A stretch of 64,000 nucleotides of DNA from Anaerolineaceae bacterium (GTDB lineage Bacteria > Chloroflexota > Anaerolineae > Aggregatilineales > Phototrophicaceae): assembly GCA_028818375.1 (NCBI GenBank), contig JAPPOB010000002.1:159623-223622 (forward strand), written 5' to 3'. A program made the translations under genes and the position numbers. Below, one piece after another: positions 8,115 through 16,783 of this stretch (its first letter is position 1; each line of letters starts with the position of its first letter). The notes under the pieces are model-generated. The model had not been told where the DNA came from. It worked only from the letters and a program-made list of their open reading frames with translations, and ran no database searches.

Positions 8115-9607
8115 CTCGTGTCCGCCGCCCGAGCTGATGTTTTGAGGGCGGCGCGCAGCGACGCGGGCAAGGGCAACGAATGACCCAGTTGGAGCAAAAG
8201 GGCGCGATCTCCGGCATCCAGAATCCGCGTCAGCCCGGTGAAATAGAGCAGCATGCCGGTCACCATGGCCGCCAGCGGGCTCAGGGCTTGCGAGACGACG
8301 GTCATCCATGCGGCCAGCACCAGGGCCAGCGTAACGAGGGGGACGCTGCGTTTCAGTAGCGGTCGCCAGGCCGCGGCCGGCGCGCTGTAAAGCAGGATGA
8401 CCAGCACGAGCAGGACGGACCCCAGAGAAGCAAGGGCTGCGCCGTTGATGCCCAGGCGCGGCAGGAGCAGGGCGTTCAGCGCGATGTTCAGGGACAGCCC
8501 CCCTGCGCGCACGATCAACATACGTCGCTGCCGGTTGCTTGTGATGAGCGCCTGGATGTAAACGTCGGCCACCAGGCGCAGCAGGGCGTACCATACCAGA
8601 ATACGCAGGACCGCGGCCGCCGGCACAAAGTCGGCCCCGAAGAGTGGAACTGTGATCTCCGGCGCAAAGAGGGACAGCAGAAGGGTCAGCGGCAGGCCGG
8701 CCAGAAGGGTGAACCAGGCCAGGCGACTGACGATACTGCTCAGGGCGGCGCCGCTGACGCGGGACATCATGGGGAACAGTGAGGTCAGAACGGTCGTGCC
8801 CAGCAGTTCGATCATGCCGGTGACGATCACGAAGGCGGCGGTGAGCCAGCCGTTCTGCGCCTCGCCCAGCAGGCGAATGGTCATCAGTTTGTCGGCGTGC
8901 ATCCAGGCGAGGGACAGGAGGCTGGTGATTGCAAGGGGCAGACTGTCGACCAGCAGGCTGCGCAGCAAATCCCTTCGCATTCGCGCGGGCCGCAGACCGC
9001 TCCGCAGGACCAGGCCCCAGAGCATGGCCGCGCGCGCCAGGCCCGCGGCGACGGTTGCGACGTAAAGGCCCTGCAGTCCATGGCCGGATGTCAGGACCAG
9101 GGCCGCAGCGGGCAGCAACAGCAACATGTGCAACACCGTCACCAGGGAAGTTGAGCGCATGCGTTCCTGCGCCATCAATTGCTCGAAACACAGGTTTCCC
9201 CAGTCGTCCACCAACAGACTGAGGGTGGCCAGGGCCAGCAGGTTTCGGAACTCCGGGTCGAAGCCGGCAAGGGGCGCGGCGATGTTCAACAGCAGCCAGG
9301 CGAGTATGGCCATGCCGCTGCGCAATATCAACGACGTTCCAAGATAGGCTCCGGCGCGCCCCGGCTGACGCGCCACCTCGCGCACGATGATGGCCCCGGT
9401 GCCAAAGTTGGTTAAGGCTGCGCCGATGGCGATGAAAGAGCCTATGGCGCCGTAAATGCCGTAGCCGGCTTCGCCGAGGAAACGGGCCAGCGCCAGTTGC
9501 CAGAGAAAGAGCAGGCCCCTGGAGATGATCAGGGACAGCGTCAGCGCGCTGACGTTGCGCAGGGCGCGTTGCGTGTCGGCCAGGGATACCGGGCCGCCGG
9601 TCGTCAT
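8096..9607 (-). CDS. oligosaccharide flippase / polysaccharide biosynthesis protein (Wzx/MATE-like)
   Basis: A 503-residue integral membrane protein with about 12-14 hydrophobic segments. The N-terminal region (LARFLGEAGYGIYGAIGSF and LTNFGTGAIIVREVAR) is the typical Wzx/RfbX flippase start, where an LG..GYG turn links helices 1 and 2. The role is moving lipid-linked glycans across the cytoplasmic membrane, fitting the flanking glycosyltransferases. The ATG at 9607 overlaps the upstream stop as ATGA, so it is preferred over an ATG at 9634. Confidence 0.85.
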   Translation of the reverse strand: MTTGGPVSLADTQRALRNVSALTLSLIISRGLLFLWQLALARFLGEAGYGIYGAIGSFIAIGAALTNFGTGAIIVREVARQPGRAGAYLGTSLILRSGMAILAWLLLNIAAPLAGFDPEFRNLLALATLSLLVDDWGNLCFEQLMAQERMRSTSLVTVLHMLLLLPAAALVLTSGHGLQGLYVATVAAGLARAAMLWGLVLRSGLRPARMRRDLLRSLLVDSLPLAITSLLSLAWMHADKLMTIRLLGEAQNGWLTAAFVIVTGMIELLGTTVLTSLFPMMSRVSGAALSSIVSRLAWFTLLAGLPLTLLLSLFAPEITVPLFGADFVPAAAVLRILVWYALLRLVADVYIQALITSNRQRRMLIVRAGGLSLNIALNALLLPRLGINGAALASLGSVLLVLVILLYSAPAAAWRPLLKRSVPLVTLALVLAAWMTVVSQALSPLAAMVTGMLLYFTGLTRILDAGDRALLLQLGHSLPLPASLRAALKTSARAADTSQDDAG

Positions 9608-10002
9608 GACGCGTCTCCCGCATCCCGGCGCCACAGCGCCAGCACCGCTGCCGCCTCCGTTTCATCGTCGACGAAACGCAATACACGCTTGCTGTCGCGA
9701 TAGATGCCGACCCTACCGCCAAGCATACCCTTTAACGTCGGCTCAAGGCCGATGACCAGCAGTCGGTTGCGCATGCGCGGGTGTAGCGCAACGCCCAGAC
9801 TGCGGATGTGACCGAAAGCGCCGGCCGGTAGTTTCCCGGACTGACGCAGGTCAAGCAGCAGTTCGACGGGGGGTCCCGCCTGACCCAGTTGCAGGGCGGC
9901 GCGCCGCATCCCCTTGTGCAGGTCGTTCCAGTTCCAGGGCGGCGTTGGCATCAGGACCAGGACGTCGCCGCTCTCTTCGTTCAGCGTGCTGTTCAGTGGC
10001 AC
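9604..10002 (-). CDS. small hypothetical protein, possibly STAS-like
   Basis: A 132-residue soluble protein with no confident family match. The pattern of a short beta strand (DVLVLMP), a helix, a second strand (VELLLDLRQ), a helix (AFGHIRSLGVALHP) and a third strand (NRLLVIGL) resembles the STAS/SpoIIAA fold, but the phosphorylatable Ser is not identifiable. The GTG at 10002 overlaps the NUDIX stop by ten bases, and the gene ends in an ATGA overlap with the flippase, so it is co-translated in a NUDIX-hypothetical-flippase operon. A longer reading to 10119 would lie wholly inside the NUDIX gene. Confidence 0.55.
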   Translation of the reverse strand: MPLNSTLNEESGDVLVLMPTPPWNWNDLHKGMRRAALQLGQAGPPVELLLDLRQSGKLPAGAFGHIRSLGVALHPRMRNRLLVIGLEPTLKGMLGGRVGIYRDSKRVLRFVDDETEAAAVLALWRRDAGDAS

Positions 10003-10433
10003 GGCTGTGACTGCAGCAGGTCGGACAGCCCCTCCGGCACCAGCGGGGCGTCCTGCATCGCATCCGGGGCCAGCCAGCGGGCGATGATGCGACGCTCGCC
10101 TTCGCGCGCTTCGACACATTCCCTTTCATAGATTTCGCGATCGAGAAAGTCGGCGTCGAAAATCAGCAGCAACTCGTGGCGGGGCTTGCCCCGATAAGTG
10201 AAGATGCTCTCCAGCGTGCCCAGATAGCGCGGAGCACTGATCGCGGCCCCGAGTTCCTCATCGATTTCCCGGATGATGGCCTCGGCGCCGGTTTCACCGA
10301 AATCGATGCCTCCACCCAGAGGCCGATAAAAACTCGCCCCGTTGTTGCTGTCGCGACCTCTGGCCACGAGAATTCGACCCCTGTGTCGGAATACACAGAG
10401 CGCCATGGGGCGAATGCGGGGCTTGCGCGCCAT
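9993..10433 (-). CDS. NUDIX hydrolase
   Basis: A 146-residue NUDIX pyrophosphohydrolase. The NUDIX box is intact as GGIDFGETGAEAIIREIDEE followed by LGA, giving the G-x5-E-x7-RE-x2-EE-x-G pattern that binds Mg2+. The substrate is not determinable; a phosphorylated nucleoside or nucleotide sugar is possible given the envelope-sugar neighbours. The start touches the stop of the CBS-HEPN gene (TGATG), so the two are coupled. Confidence 0.85.
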   Translation of the reverse strand: MARKPRIRPMALCVFRHRGRILVARGRDSNNGASFYRPLGGGIDFGETGAEAIIREIDEELGAAISAPRYLGTLESIFTYRGKPRHELLLIFDADFLDREIYERECVEAREGERRIIARWLAPDAMQDAPLVPEGLSDLLQSQPCH

Positions 10434-11221
10434 CAGCCTTCCTGTGCCCTGGATATCGCCTTCTCAATGCGCTGATGCAGGTCGGCCAGGCGCGCGCAGG
10501 CATCGTTGAGTTCGACGATATCCTCGCGACGCTCGATCAGGGGGCGCGTGGGGTGGCTGATGCGATTGCGGACGCCCTGCAGGTCCATCGCCTTGCGGCA
10601 CTGGCTGTTGGATGCGAATCCCAGCAGGTTTCGGACGTCATCGTGTTTGCGGGCGATGTCGGTGATGTCGCCCAGGTCCATCATCTGCAGCAATTCCAGC
10701 TCAACGTCACCACGGGCCTGGCGCACGCGGTCCGCCTGCAGCCTGTCCCAGCGCGCCGCGGTGAAGAAGGGGCGAAAGTCTTCGTCGCCGTCCAGTACGA
10801 GCCGGAGCAGGCGGGCCAGTTCCATCTCAAAGTGCGCGACCAGCAGATAAACGCTGGCCCGCGCCGGGATTTTGTTGAGGTCGGCGGGAGCCACAAGGCC
10901 AACGACGGCGCTGGACTGCAGCACCAGAAATACGCGGCCCGGCTGTTGCGCAAAGACCCGTATCAGTTCAAGGATGGAGGTGTCGGTCGCCAGCAGCCAG
11001 TCCGCCGTGAGCGGCAGGGGCATGGCGCCGGCGGCGAGGTCGTCGCGGCTGATGACGCCATCCAGGCCCTTTTCGTCCAGCACCGGGATGAAGCTCAGGT
11101 TATGGACGATCGCCGCCTTCACCACGACGTCGCGTGGCTCGCCAACGCGCCAGCAGGTCAAGTCTTCCAGCGGCGTGGCGATGTCGAGTACCGTATAGTC
11201 CGGCTCGAAGCTGGCCCTCAT
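10433..11221 (-). CDS. CBS-domain protein with C-terminal HEPN-like domain
   Basis: A 262-residue two-part protein. Residues about 15-120 form two CBS-like units (VVVKAAIVHNLSFIPVLDEKG..GVISRDDL and a second ending VLQSSAVVGLVAPADL), expected to bind adenine nucleotides. Residues about 125-260 are all-helical and carry VRNRISHP, an R218-x4-H223 motif matching the HEPN RNase signature. The ATG at 11221 follows AGGAAAACCC; a start at 11263 is less likely. The fusion suggests an RNA-binding or RNase activity gated by nucleotide state, but function is inference. It heads the operon with NUDIX, hypothetical protein and flippase. Confidence 0.7.
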   Translation of the reverse strand: MRASFEPDYTVLDIATPLEDLTCWRVGEPRDVVVKAAIVHNLSFIPVLDEKGLDGVISRDDLAAGAMPLPLTADWLLATDTSILELIRVFAQQPGRVFLVLQSSAVVGLVAPADLNKIPARASVYLLVAHFEMELARLLRLVLDGDEDFRPFFTAARWDRLQADRVRQARGDVELELLQMMDLGDITDIARKHDDVRNLLGFASNSQCRKAMDLQGVRNRISHPTRPLIERREDIVELNDACARLADLHQRIEKAISRAQEG

Positions 11222-11303
11222 GGGTTTTCCTGTACCTGCGTTGCCGTCGATTGTGAGCGTCACTCCGCACGATTATACTCGGCCCATTCCTGCTGGCCCT
11301 GGT

Positions 11304-12359
11304 ATGTTTGCTATTCGCGACCTGAAACCCCGGCGCATCGCCCTGCTGCTGCCCTGCTGCATCGGCGACGTATTGATGGCCACGCCCCTGCTGGCTGCCC
11401 TGCGCAACGCCTGGCCGGACGCGCACGTCAGTTGGGTGGCCGGCGGCGCCGCAAGGGCTCTCATCAGCGATCACGATCAGGTGGATTCGACCCTGGAGTG
11501 TGACCCCCTGCCGCAGCGCTCGTTGGCTTCACTGTGGCAATTGTCAGGTTTGCTGCGCGACGGCCGCTTCGACCTGGTCCTGTCACTGTCGCGCTCGCCG
11601 CTGATCAGTCTGGCCGTCGGGTTCAGCGGCATTCCACAGCGCGTCGGTCTGAACAGCGCCGGCCGTGGCTTTGGCTACAACCTTCGCATCCCGCTGGACC
11701 CGGGGGAGTTGCGCCACGAAGCCGACATTTACCTGGATGCCGCGCGCGCCCTGGGCCTGGACGTCAGTGACTGCCCGGCACGCATGCCCGTGCAGGGTGA
11801 CCTGTGGCCGCAACTGTGGCAACGTTTGCAGGAGGCGGGCATCGATCCTCAGCGTTACGTCCTGTTGTTTCCTGCCGGCGGCAGCAACCCGGGCATGCAG
11901 CTCCTCGAGAAGCGTTGGCCGCCGCGGCACTTCGCGCAGTTGGCGCGTGAACTGGACCTGGACGTCGTGCTGGTGGGCGGGCCGCAGGATGGCGCCGCCC
12001 TGGCCGCGGTGGGCAACCAGGTTGAGCGGGCCAGCCTGGCTTTGGCCGGTGACCTGACCTTCGCGCAGATCGCGCTGCTGGCGAGTCGTTCGGTCCTCAG
12101 CATGGGCAACGACAGCGGCCTGACGCATCTGGCCGCGGCTGCCGGCGGACGCACGGTCGCTATTTTCGGCCCCAGCGATCCGCGCCGCTACGCTCCTTCC
12201 GGGCCGGCTGTGCTGGTCCTGTGGAAGTCAGGGCCGCTGCCCCGGGCGGGCGTGAGCGCCGGCGCCGCGCCAGGCTGGAACTGGCGTGAGCACGGCATCG
12301 GCGTCGCGGAAGTCAGCGCGCGGGTGCGGGACTTTCTGGCTACCAGCGAGTCGCCCTGA
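11304..12359 (+). CDS. family 9 glycosyltransferase (heptosyltransferase-like)
   Basis: A 351-residue GT-B enzyme of the ADP-heptose:LPS heptosyltransferase family. The N-terminal IALLLPCCIGDVLMATPLLAAL segment and the C-terminal SMGNDSGLTHLAAAAGGRTVAIFGPSDP region (given here as separate elements SMGNDSG and FGPSDP) are diagnostic. The D of GNDSG is in the donor-binding loop. In a lineage without LPS such GT9 enzymes act on other surface glycans, so the donor is not assigned. It is divergent from the CBS-HEPN gene and its 3' end overlaps the convergent dehydratase gene by 20 bases. Confidence 0.86.
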   Translation: MFAIRDLKPRRIALLLPCCIGDVLMATPLLAALRNAWPDAHVSWVAGGAARALISDHDQVDSTLECDPLPQRSLASLWQLSGLLRDGRFDLVLSLSRSPLISLAVGFSGIPQRVGLNSAGRGFGYNLRIPLDPGELRHEADIYLDAARALGLDVSDCPARMPVQGDLWPQLWQRLQEAGIDPQRYVLLFPAGGSNPGMQLLEKRWPPRHFAQLARELDLDVVLVGGPQDGAALAAVGNQVERASLALAGDLTFAQIALLASRSVLSMGNDSGLTHLAAAAGGRTVAIFGPSDPRRYAPSGPAVLVLWKSGPLPRAGVSAGAAPGWNWREHGIGVAEVSARVRDFLATSESP

Positions 12360-13623
12360 AGGTCCAGCCCGGGTTCACCTTCTGCATCTCGATTTCGTCG
12401 TCACGACGCTCAAGGCCGCAGGCCAGGTACTGTTCATGCAGGCGCGTCAGTTCTGCGCGATCCAGCGCGATGCCCAGCCCCGGTTCCCCGGACACGGCGA
12501 CCGCCCCGTCTTCGAAGCCGATCCGTCCGCCTGCCAGCACTTCTTCGTATTGCCAGGGGTAATGCGTATCGCAGGCATAGGTCAGGTTCGGCACGGCCGC
12601 CCCCAGATGCACCATCGCCGCCAGCGAGATACCGAGATGGCTGTTGGAATGCATCGACAGGCCGCGGCCGAAGGTCTGGCAGATGCGCGCCAACGCCAGC
12701 GAATTGCGCAGGCCGCCCCAAAGATGATGGTCGCTGAGAATGATGGCCTCGGAGCCGAGCCGCAGGCTGCCGGGCAGGTCGGCAAAGGAAGTGGTGCACA
12801 TGTTGGTGGCCAGGGGCAGGTCGAGCGCCCGCGCCACGGTGGCCATGTTTTCCTGGCCCCTGGTCGGGTCCTCGAAGTACTCGAGTATGTTCTCCATGGC
12901 CTTGCCGGCGCGGATGGCCGTCTCCACGCGCCAGATGGCGTTGGGATCATGTCGCAACGGCACACCGGGCCCGAAGGCCTCGTGGAGGGCCTGCATGGCA
13001 GCCACTTCGGCGTCCGGTTCGAAGACGCCACCCTTGAGCTTGATGGATTTGAAACCATATTCGCTGCACATAGCCTGCGCCTGGGCCACCACGCCCGCCG
13101 GATCGAGCGCGGCCGCCTGGCGCGCCGCAGCCCAGCCAGTCGCCTCCGGATCGGTCGCGAAACCGTGGTCGCCACCGGCGCCTTCGTACTTGTAAAACAG
13201 GTAGGCGGCGAAGGGGACTCGATCGCGCACACGGCCGCCGAGCAGGTCACAGACCGGTCGGCCCAGCGCCTTGCCCAGCAGGTCAAGACTGGCAACTTCC
13301 ACCGCGCTGAGCACGTGCATGAAGACGCGATCATCCCAGGGCGTGTCGCCCCGCTGCTCATCTCCGATACCCAGGTGCCGGCGCAACGCGGCTTCCAGTG
13401 TGGTCAGTTGAAAAGGGTCTCTGCCGACCACGACCTGGCGGGTGGCATACAGGGCGGCTTCACTTTCCACGCTACCCGGAATCTCGCCCAGGCCGTAGAT
13501 TCCGTCGTTGCTGACCAGTTCGACGATCAGCCGAAGGGCATAGGGGGCGTGCAGACCGGCCGCGTTCAGCAGGGGCGGGTCGCTGATGGCGACGGGCGTG
13601 ACGTGCATTTCGGCGATGTGCAT
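12340..13623 (-). CDS. gudD: glucarate dehydratase-like enolase-superfamily enzyme
   Basis: A 427-residue enolase-superfamily dehydratase of the glucarate dehydratase subgroup, converting D-glucarate (or a close sugar diacid) to the 5-keto-4-deoxy product. Visible elements are the catalytic SIKLKGG (KxK), metal ligands in HDPNAIW, YFEDPTRGQ and NMCTT, and the catalytic His region MHSNSHLGIS. The length is close to the 440-450 of characterised GudD. The start is two bases from the end of the PBP1C-like gene, so the two are likely co-transcribed though functionally unrelated. GudD rather than another acid-sugar dehydratase is likely but not certain. Confidence 0.85.
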   Translation of the reverse strand: MHIAEMHVTPVAISDPPLLNAAGLHAPYALRLIVELVSNDGIYGLGEIPGSVESEAALYATRQVVVGRDPFQLTTLEAALRRHLGIGDEQRGDTPWDDRVFMHVLSAVEVASLDLLGKALGRPVCDLLGGRVRDRVPFAAYLFYKYEGAGGDHGFATDPEATGWAAARQAAALDPAGVVAQAQAMCSEYGFKSIKLKGGVFEPDAEVAAMQALHEAFGPGVPLRHDPNAIWRVETAIRAGKAMENILEYFEDPTRGQENMATVARALDLPLATNMCTTSFADLPGSLRLGSEAIILSDHHLWGGLRNSLALARICQTFGRGLSMHSNSHLGISLAAMVHLGAAVPNLTYACDTHYPWQYEEVLAGGRIGFEDGAVAVSGEPGLGIALDRAELTRLHEQYLACGLERRDDEIEMQKVNPGWTFRATRW

Positions 13624-13625
13624 GG

Positions 13626-16484
13626 CTAGCTCTCTCCTGGTGTATCGACCAAAGCCCGGCCAGGGACTACCCTGAGGACCATTTCATCACTCGCCTGGTT
13701 GCCCACTTCATCAAAAGCCACTGCGCGAAAAACATCGTTGCCGACTCCTTCAATCTTCCAGTCGAAGCCCCAGGGCCGGACGCGGTCGACACCCATCAAA
13801 TGGCCGTTGCGATAAAACTCCACCCGTTCAACCGCAAGATTGTCCTGCACCTTTGCATTCAGGCGAATCTCGCGCAAGGCAGGCCACAGGAGCTCAAGGT
13901 TGCCCGGTTCCAGGACCAGTGACGGCGCCTGGTTGTCCACGGTGACCTGACGTTTCTCGGTCTCACGGCTGCCGTCGCTACGTACCACGGTCAGGCGCAG
14001 ACTGTGCAGACCGCTGAGACCGCCGGTATCCCAGATGCCGAGCAGTCCGGATGCAAATGGCGCGCTGCGTCCGGCGCCGATAGACTGCCAGTGTTGCGGG
14101 TTCAGGCCCTCGCCCTGTTCCAGCAGGTAGTAGGTCAGGCCCTGCGGGTCGACCTCGCCGTGGATTTCAACCAGGCCGCCCACCCAGGCGAAGGGCTGGG
14201 GGCGGGAGAGAGTGGCGACGACCTGACCGGGTTCGTCCAGAAGTTTCGGCGGCAGGGGCTGGTCGTTGGCCAGCCACCAGGCGTGTGCCTCCGGCGGAGG
14301 CACAAACCAGGCCCGCTGGCCCAACAGTTCCGGCGCCGTGTTTGCCGTGGCCAGGCGATTGTTGGCGCTGTTGACGGCGAAAAGCTGCCAGAAGTTGTCC
14401 ACCTGCTGCGGTTCCACACCCGCGATGAAATGTTCGCGGCGTGTCGGGCAGATGCCGTTGGGCAGCAAACCGGAGCGTTCGCACACCTCCAGCTCGATGA
14501 TGTTGTCCGGCTTGCGCCAGCCCTCCGCGGACTGACCTTCGTGCAGCAGGGTCATCAGGGCTTGCCAGAGATGGGCAGCCAGTCCGCTCACGGGCGCGTC
14601 GGCGCTCATGGGGCCGTCTCCGTCACGCCCCAGTTGGACAGCAACGAGATAACCGGGGCTGTAGCCCAGGGTCCAGGCCACCTGGCGGCGGCCGCTTTGG
14701 CCGCTTACGACGGCAGCTGGCCGCCCGACGTCCAGCAGACGCACGTCCGCTTCTCCCAGCACACGAACCCGCGCCGCCTGGTCAGCCAGCACGTCATTGA
14801 CCAGAAACCCCAATTCACTGGCGAAACGCGACCTGCAGTTCGCTGCTTCGCTACAGGCCAGGTCCGCAGACTGTTGCGCCCGCCACAGAACCTGTCCCCG
14901 GGAGTCTTCAATGGCCAGCACGCTCAGCGGAGCGGCTCCCTGCAGGCCGGCGGCCGGCCCCGGCAAGAGGCCGCGCTGTTCGCCCTGGGTGGCAAAAAGG
15001 GCGTAGCTGCCGGCGGCCTCCAGCAGGGAAACGGCGCCGCCCCGCTCCAGCAGGGACAGGCTGGCCCCGCTGGCGGCTTCCAGCCCTCTCAAACCCAGGC
15101 TATCGGCGCGCGCCAGGATGTTTTCGAGGCGCAATTCACTGGCCAGTTGTACGGCCGGTGGCAGAAGGCCGGCGCTCATGGCGTCGCGCAAGGGCAGGGG
15201 TCCGCGGAAGAGACCATCGTCGTTTACCGGTGCGTAGAACAGCCCTTCAATGTCCCCTGGCAGTTCCAGCGGGATGTCGAGCAACATGTCGGCGGCGGTC
15301 CTGCCCTTGCGGAAGGCCTCAAAGTATACGTAGGGCAGCAAAAGGGGGCCCGGCGGATGACGCCGGTCGCCCGCCTCGCCCAACAGCGCGAGCAACTCGC
15401 CGTTGCGCACGTCAAGAATGACCAGCGCAGCCTCCTGTGGCGGAGAATCCATCGCCGGCGCAAGCGGCAACAGGTCCTGGTTCTGGCAGTCGCCTGTTGC
15501 GGCCGTAGAGGTCAGGCGGTCAAGATGCAGTTGCAGCAGGCAGGAAGCCCGTTCCTGAAGTGTGAGATCGAGAGTCGTCAGGATGCGCAGGCCGCCCTGG
15601 GCCAGCATGCGCCCTCCATCCAGACCCAGCGAGTCGAGGATGGCGCGCGCCTGATTGAGGGCCAGCTCGCTGAATCCTGGCGCCAGGCGCGACGACTGTT
15701 CCCGGCGCGCCAGGACCGGAGTTTCCCTCCTCAGCGCGGCGGTGGCTTCCCGCGCGTCAATGTGGCCTGTCTGCAAGAGACCGAAGAGAAGCTCGTCCTG
15801 ACGCCGGCGCACTGCAGTTTCGGCCTGCAGGGGGTTTGACTCCGGCTGCGGCGGGATGGCGGCCAGCAGCGCGATTTCGTCGAGAGCAAGCTGAGTCGCC
15901 GGTTTCCCAAAGTATAGTCGGGCGGCGGCCTCGATGCCCCAGGCGTCGTTTCCGTAGTGGCTGGTATTCAGGCGCCATTCCAGCAGGTCCTCGCGTGGGT
16001 GCAGTCGTTCCAGTTCGGCGGCCATCACCAGTTCGCGCCCGACTGTCAGACCGCCTGGCGCCGCCAACGGCGCCGAATACAGGCTGCGCGCCAGCCGCAC
16101 GGCCAGAGAATCATCGCGAATGCTCTCGCCAAGGGCTTCCTGCCACAGTCGGATTCCCAGGGTCACCGGCGATGTCGCCGGCCGGTTGAGGAAGTCGGGA
16201 TCTTCACTGAGCAGAGTGGCTGCGATCAGGGTGTCAGGCAGTTCGTCCAGGGTACGCCAGCTGCGCGCGCCGCCGTCGATGCCACCGGCGCTGAGCAAAA
16301 CGGTTTGCCCGCTTCGGTCGTAGAGGTGCGAGGGCCCCTCGCCCGTCACCTCCAGTCCGCTGGCCGGCAGCGGCGGAAGGGCATTCAGGGCCTCGTTGTA
16401 CATCCACCATGCGCCGGCCGCCGGAAGCAGCATGAGCAGCGCCAGAAACAGCAGCAGGACGCCCAGCCCAAGGCCGACATGCAT
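13626..16484 (-). CDS. PBP1C-like bifunctional penicillin-binding protein, catalytically degenerate
   Basis: A 952-residue class A PBP-like protein: N-terminal membrane anchor (residues 5-27), GT51-like domain (about 50-230), transpeptidase-like domain (about 290-680) and C-terminal Ig-like domains. The fold landmarks are kept (LLEWRLN, GIEAAARLYFGK, PPAVQLA), but active-site residues are not. The transpeptidase SxxK has become PLLL (380-383), SxN has become GLL (439-441) and KTG has become QSG (596-598). In GT51, the ED-x2-F motif keeps E94, D95 and F98 but lacks the following His, and the GGSTxTQQ motif is absent. It is therefore probably a scaffold or regulator rather than a peptidoglycan synthase. 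The codons before ATG 16484 encode an Arg-rich stretch, but no other ATG, GTG or TTG precedes the stop. Confidence 0.85.
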   Translation of the reverse strand: MHVGLGLGVLLLFLALLMLLPAAGAWWMYNEALNALPPLPASGLEVTGEGPSHLYDRSGQTVLLSAGGIDGGARSWRTLDELPDTLIAATLLSEDPDFLNRPATSPVTLGIRLWQEALGESIRDDSLAVRLARSLYSAPLAAPGGLTVGRELVMAAELERLHPREDLLEWRLNTSHYGNDAWGIEAAARLYFGKPATQLALDEIALLAAIPPQPESNPLQAETAVRRRQDELLFGLLQTGHIDAREATAALRRETPVLARREQSSRLAPGFSELALNQARAILDSLGLDGGRMLAQGGLRILTTLDLTLQERASCLLQLHLDRLTSTAATGDCQNQDLLPLAPAMDSPPQEAALVILDVRNGELLALLGEAGDRRHPPGPLLLPYVYFEAFRKGRTAADMLLDIPLELPGDIEGLFYAPVNDDGLFRGPLPLRDAMSAGLLPPAVQLASELRLENILARADSLGLRGLEAASGASLSLLERGGAVSLLEAAGSYALFATQGEQRGLLPGPAAGLQGAAPLSVLAIEDSRGQVLWRAQQSADLACSEAANCRSRFASELGFLVNDVLADQAARVRVLGEADVRLLDVGRPAAVVSGQSGRRQVAWTLGYSPGYLVAVQLGRDGDGPMSADAPVSGLAAHLWQALMTLLHEGQSAEGWRKPDNIIELEVCERSGLLPNGICPTRREHFIAGVEPQQVDNFWQLFAVNSANNRLATANTAPELLGQRAWFVPPPEAHAWWLANDQPLPPKLLDEPGQVVATLSRPQPFAWVGGLVEIHGEVDPQGLTYYLLEQGEGLNPQHWQSIGAGRSAPFASGLLGIWDTGGLSGLHSLRLTVVRSDGSRETEKRQVTVDNQAPSLVLEPGNLELLWPALREIRLNAKVQDNLAVERVEFYRNGHLMGVDRVRPWGFDWKIEGVGNDVFRAVAFDEVGNQASDEMVLRVVPGRALVDTPGES

Positions 16485-16645
16485 TTGCCGCGCGCTGTGT
16501 CGTGCGCGGCGTCGCCGCCGCCTGTGCAGAAGCCGAATTGCTGCTGTCAGCGTTCACCTCAATGCCTGGTTCAGGATGGGCCAGTATAGCAAATGCCGCC
16601 CCTGCAACATGGCGGTCTGACGTTCCTGGCATCGGCCCTGGCTGT

Positions 16646-16651
16646 TATACT
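16646..16651 (+). promoter_or_regulatory. -10 element upstream of the selenocysteine tRNA
   Basis: TATACT lies eight bases before the first base of the tRNA-Sec acceptor stem, the spacing expected for a sigma-70-type promoter starting close to the mature 5' end. The -35 region (TTCCTG around 16623) is a weak match. The same TATACT hexamer precedes the tRNA-Val gene at the same distance. Confidence 0.45.
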
Positions 16652-16659
16652 GGCCGCAG

Positions 16660-16755
16660 GGGGATGGATGTGTCCCGGTGGATGCCCCGGTCTTCAAAAC
16701 CGGTGGCGGGTTGCGCAGAGCAGGCCGCGGTGGGTTCGACTCCCATCCATTCCCG
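16660..16755 (+). tRNA. selC: tRNA-Sec (anticodon TCA)
   Basis: A 96-base selenocysteine tRNA. The acceptor stem is 8 bp (GGGGATGG with CCATTCCC, one G-T pair), and the T arm is 5 bp around TTCGACT, the bacterial 8+5 arrangement. The D stem is 6 bp (GTGTCC/GGATGC) with a four-base CGGT loop. The anticodon stem CCGGT/ACCGG encloses CTTCAAA, with anticodon TCA at 16694-16696. A long variable arm (around GCGGGTTGC/GCAGGCCGC) follows. The discriminator is G and CCA is not encoded. It delivers selenocysteine to in-frame UGA with SelA, SelB and SelD, none of which is in this window. Confidence 0.93.
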
Positions 16756-16783
16756 ACCCGGCGCCTGACATGAGGAATGACCT

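Noticed and set aside
7881-9722. Open reading frame of about 613 codons on the minus strand
   Set aside because: It lies in another frame of the flippase gene and partly antisense to the GT4 gene; the translation is Arg/Ala/Pro-rich and non-homologous.
14004-15839. Open reading frame of about 611 codons on the plus strand
   Set aside because: It is antisense to the PBP1C-like gene, Gln/Ala/Arg-rich with no domain, as expected for a shadow frame in GC-rich DNA.
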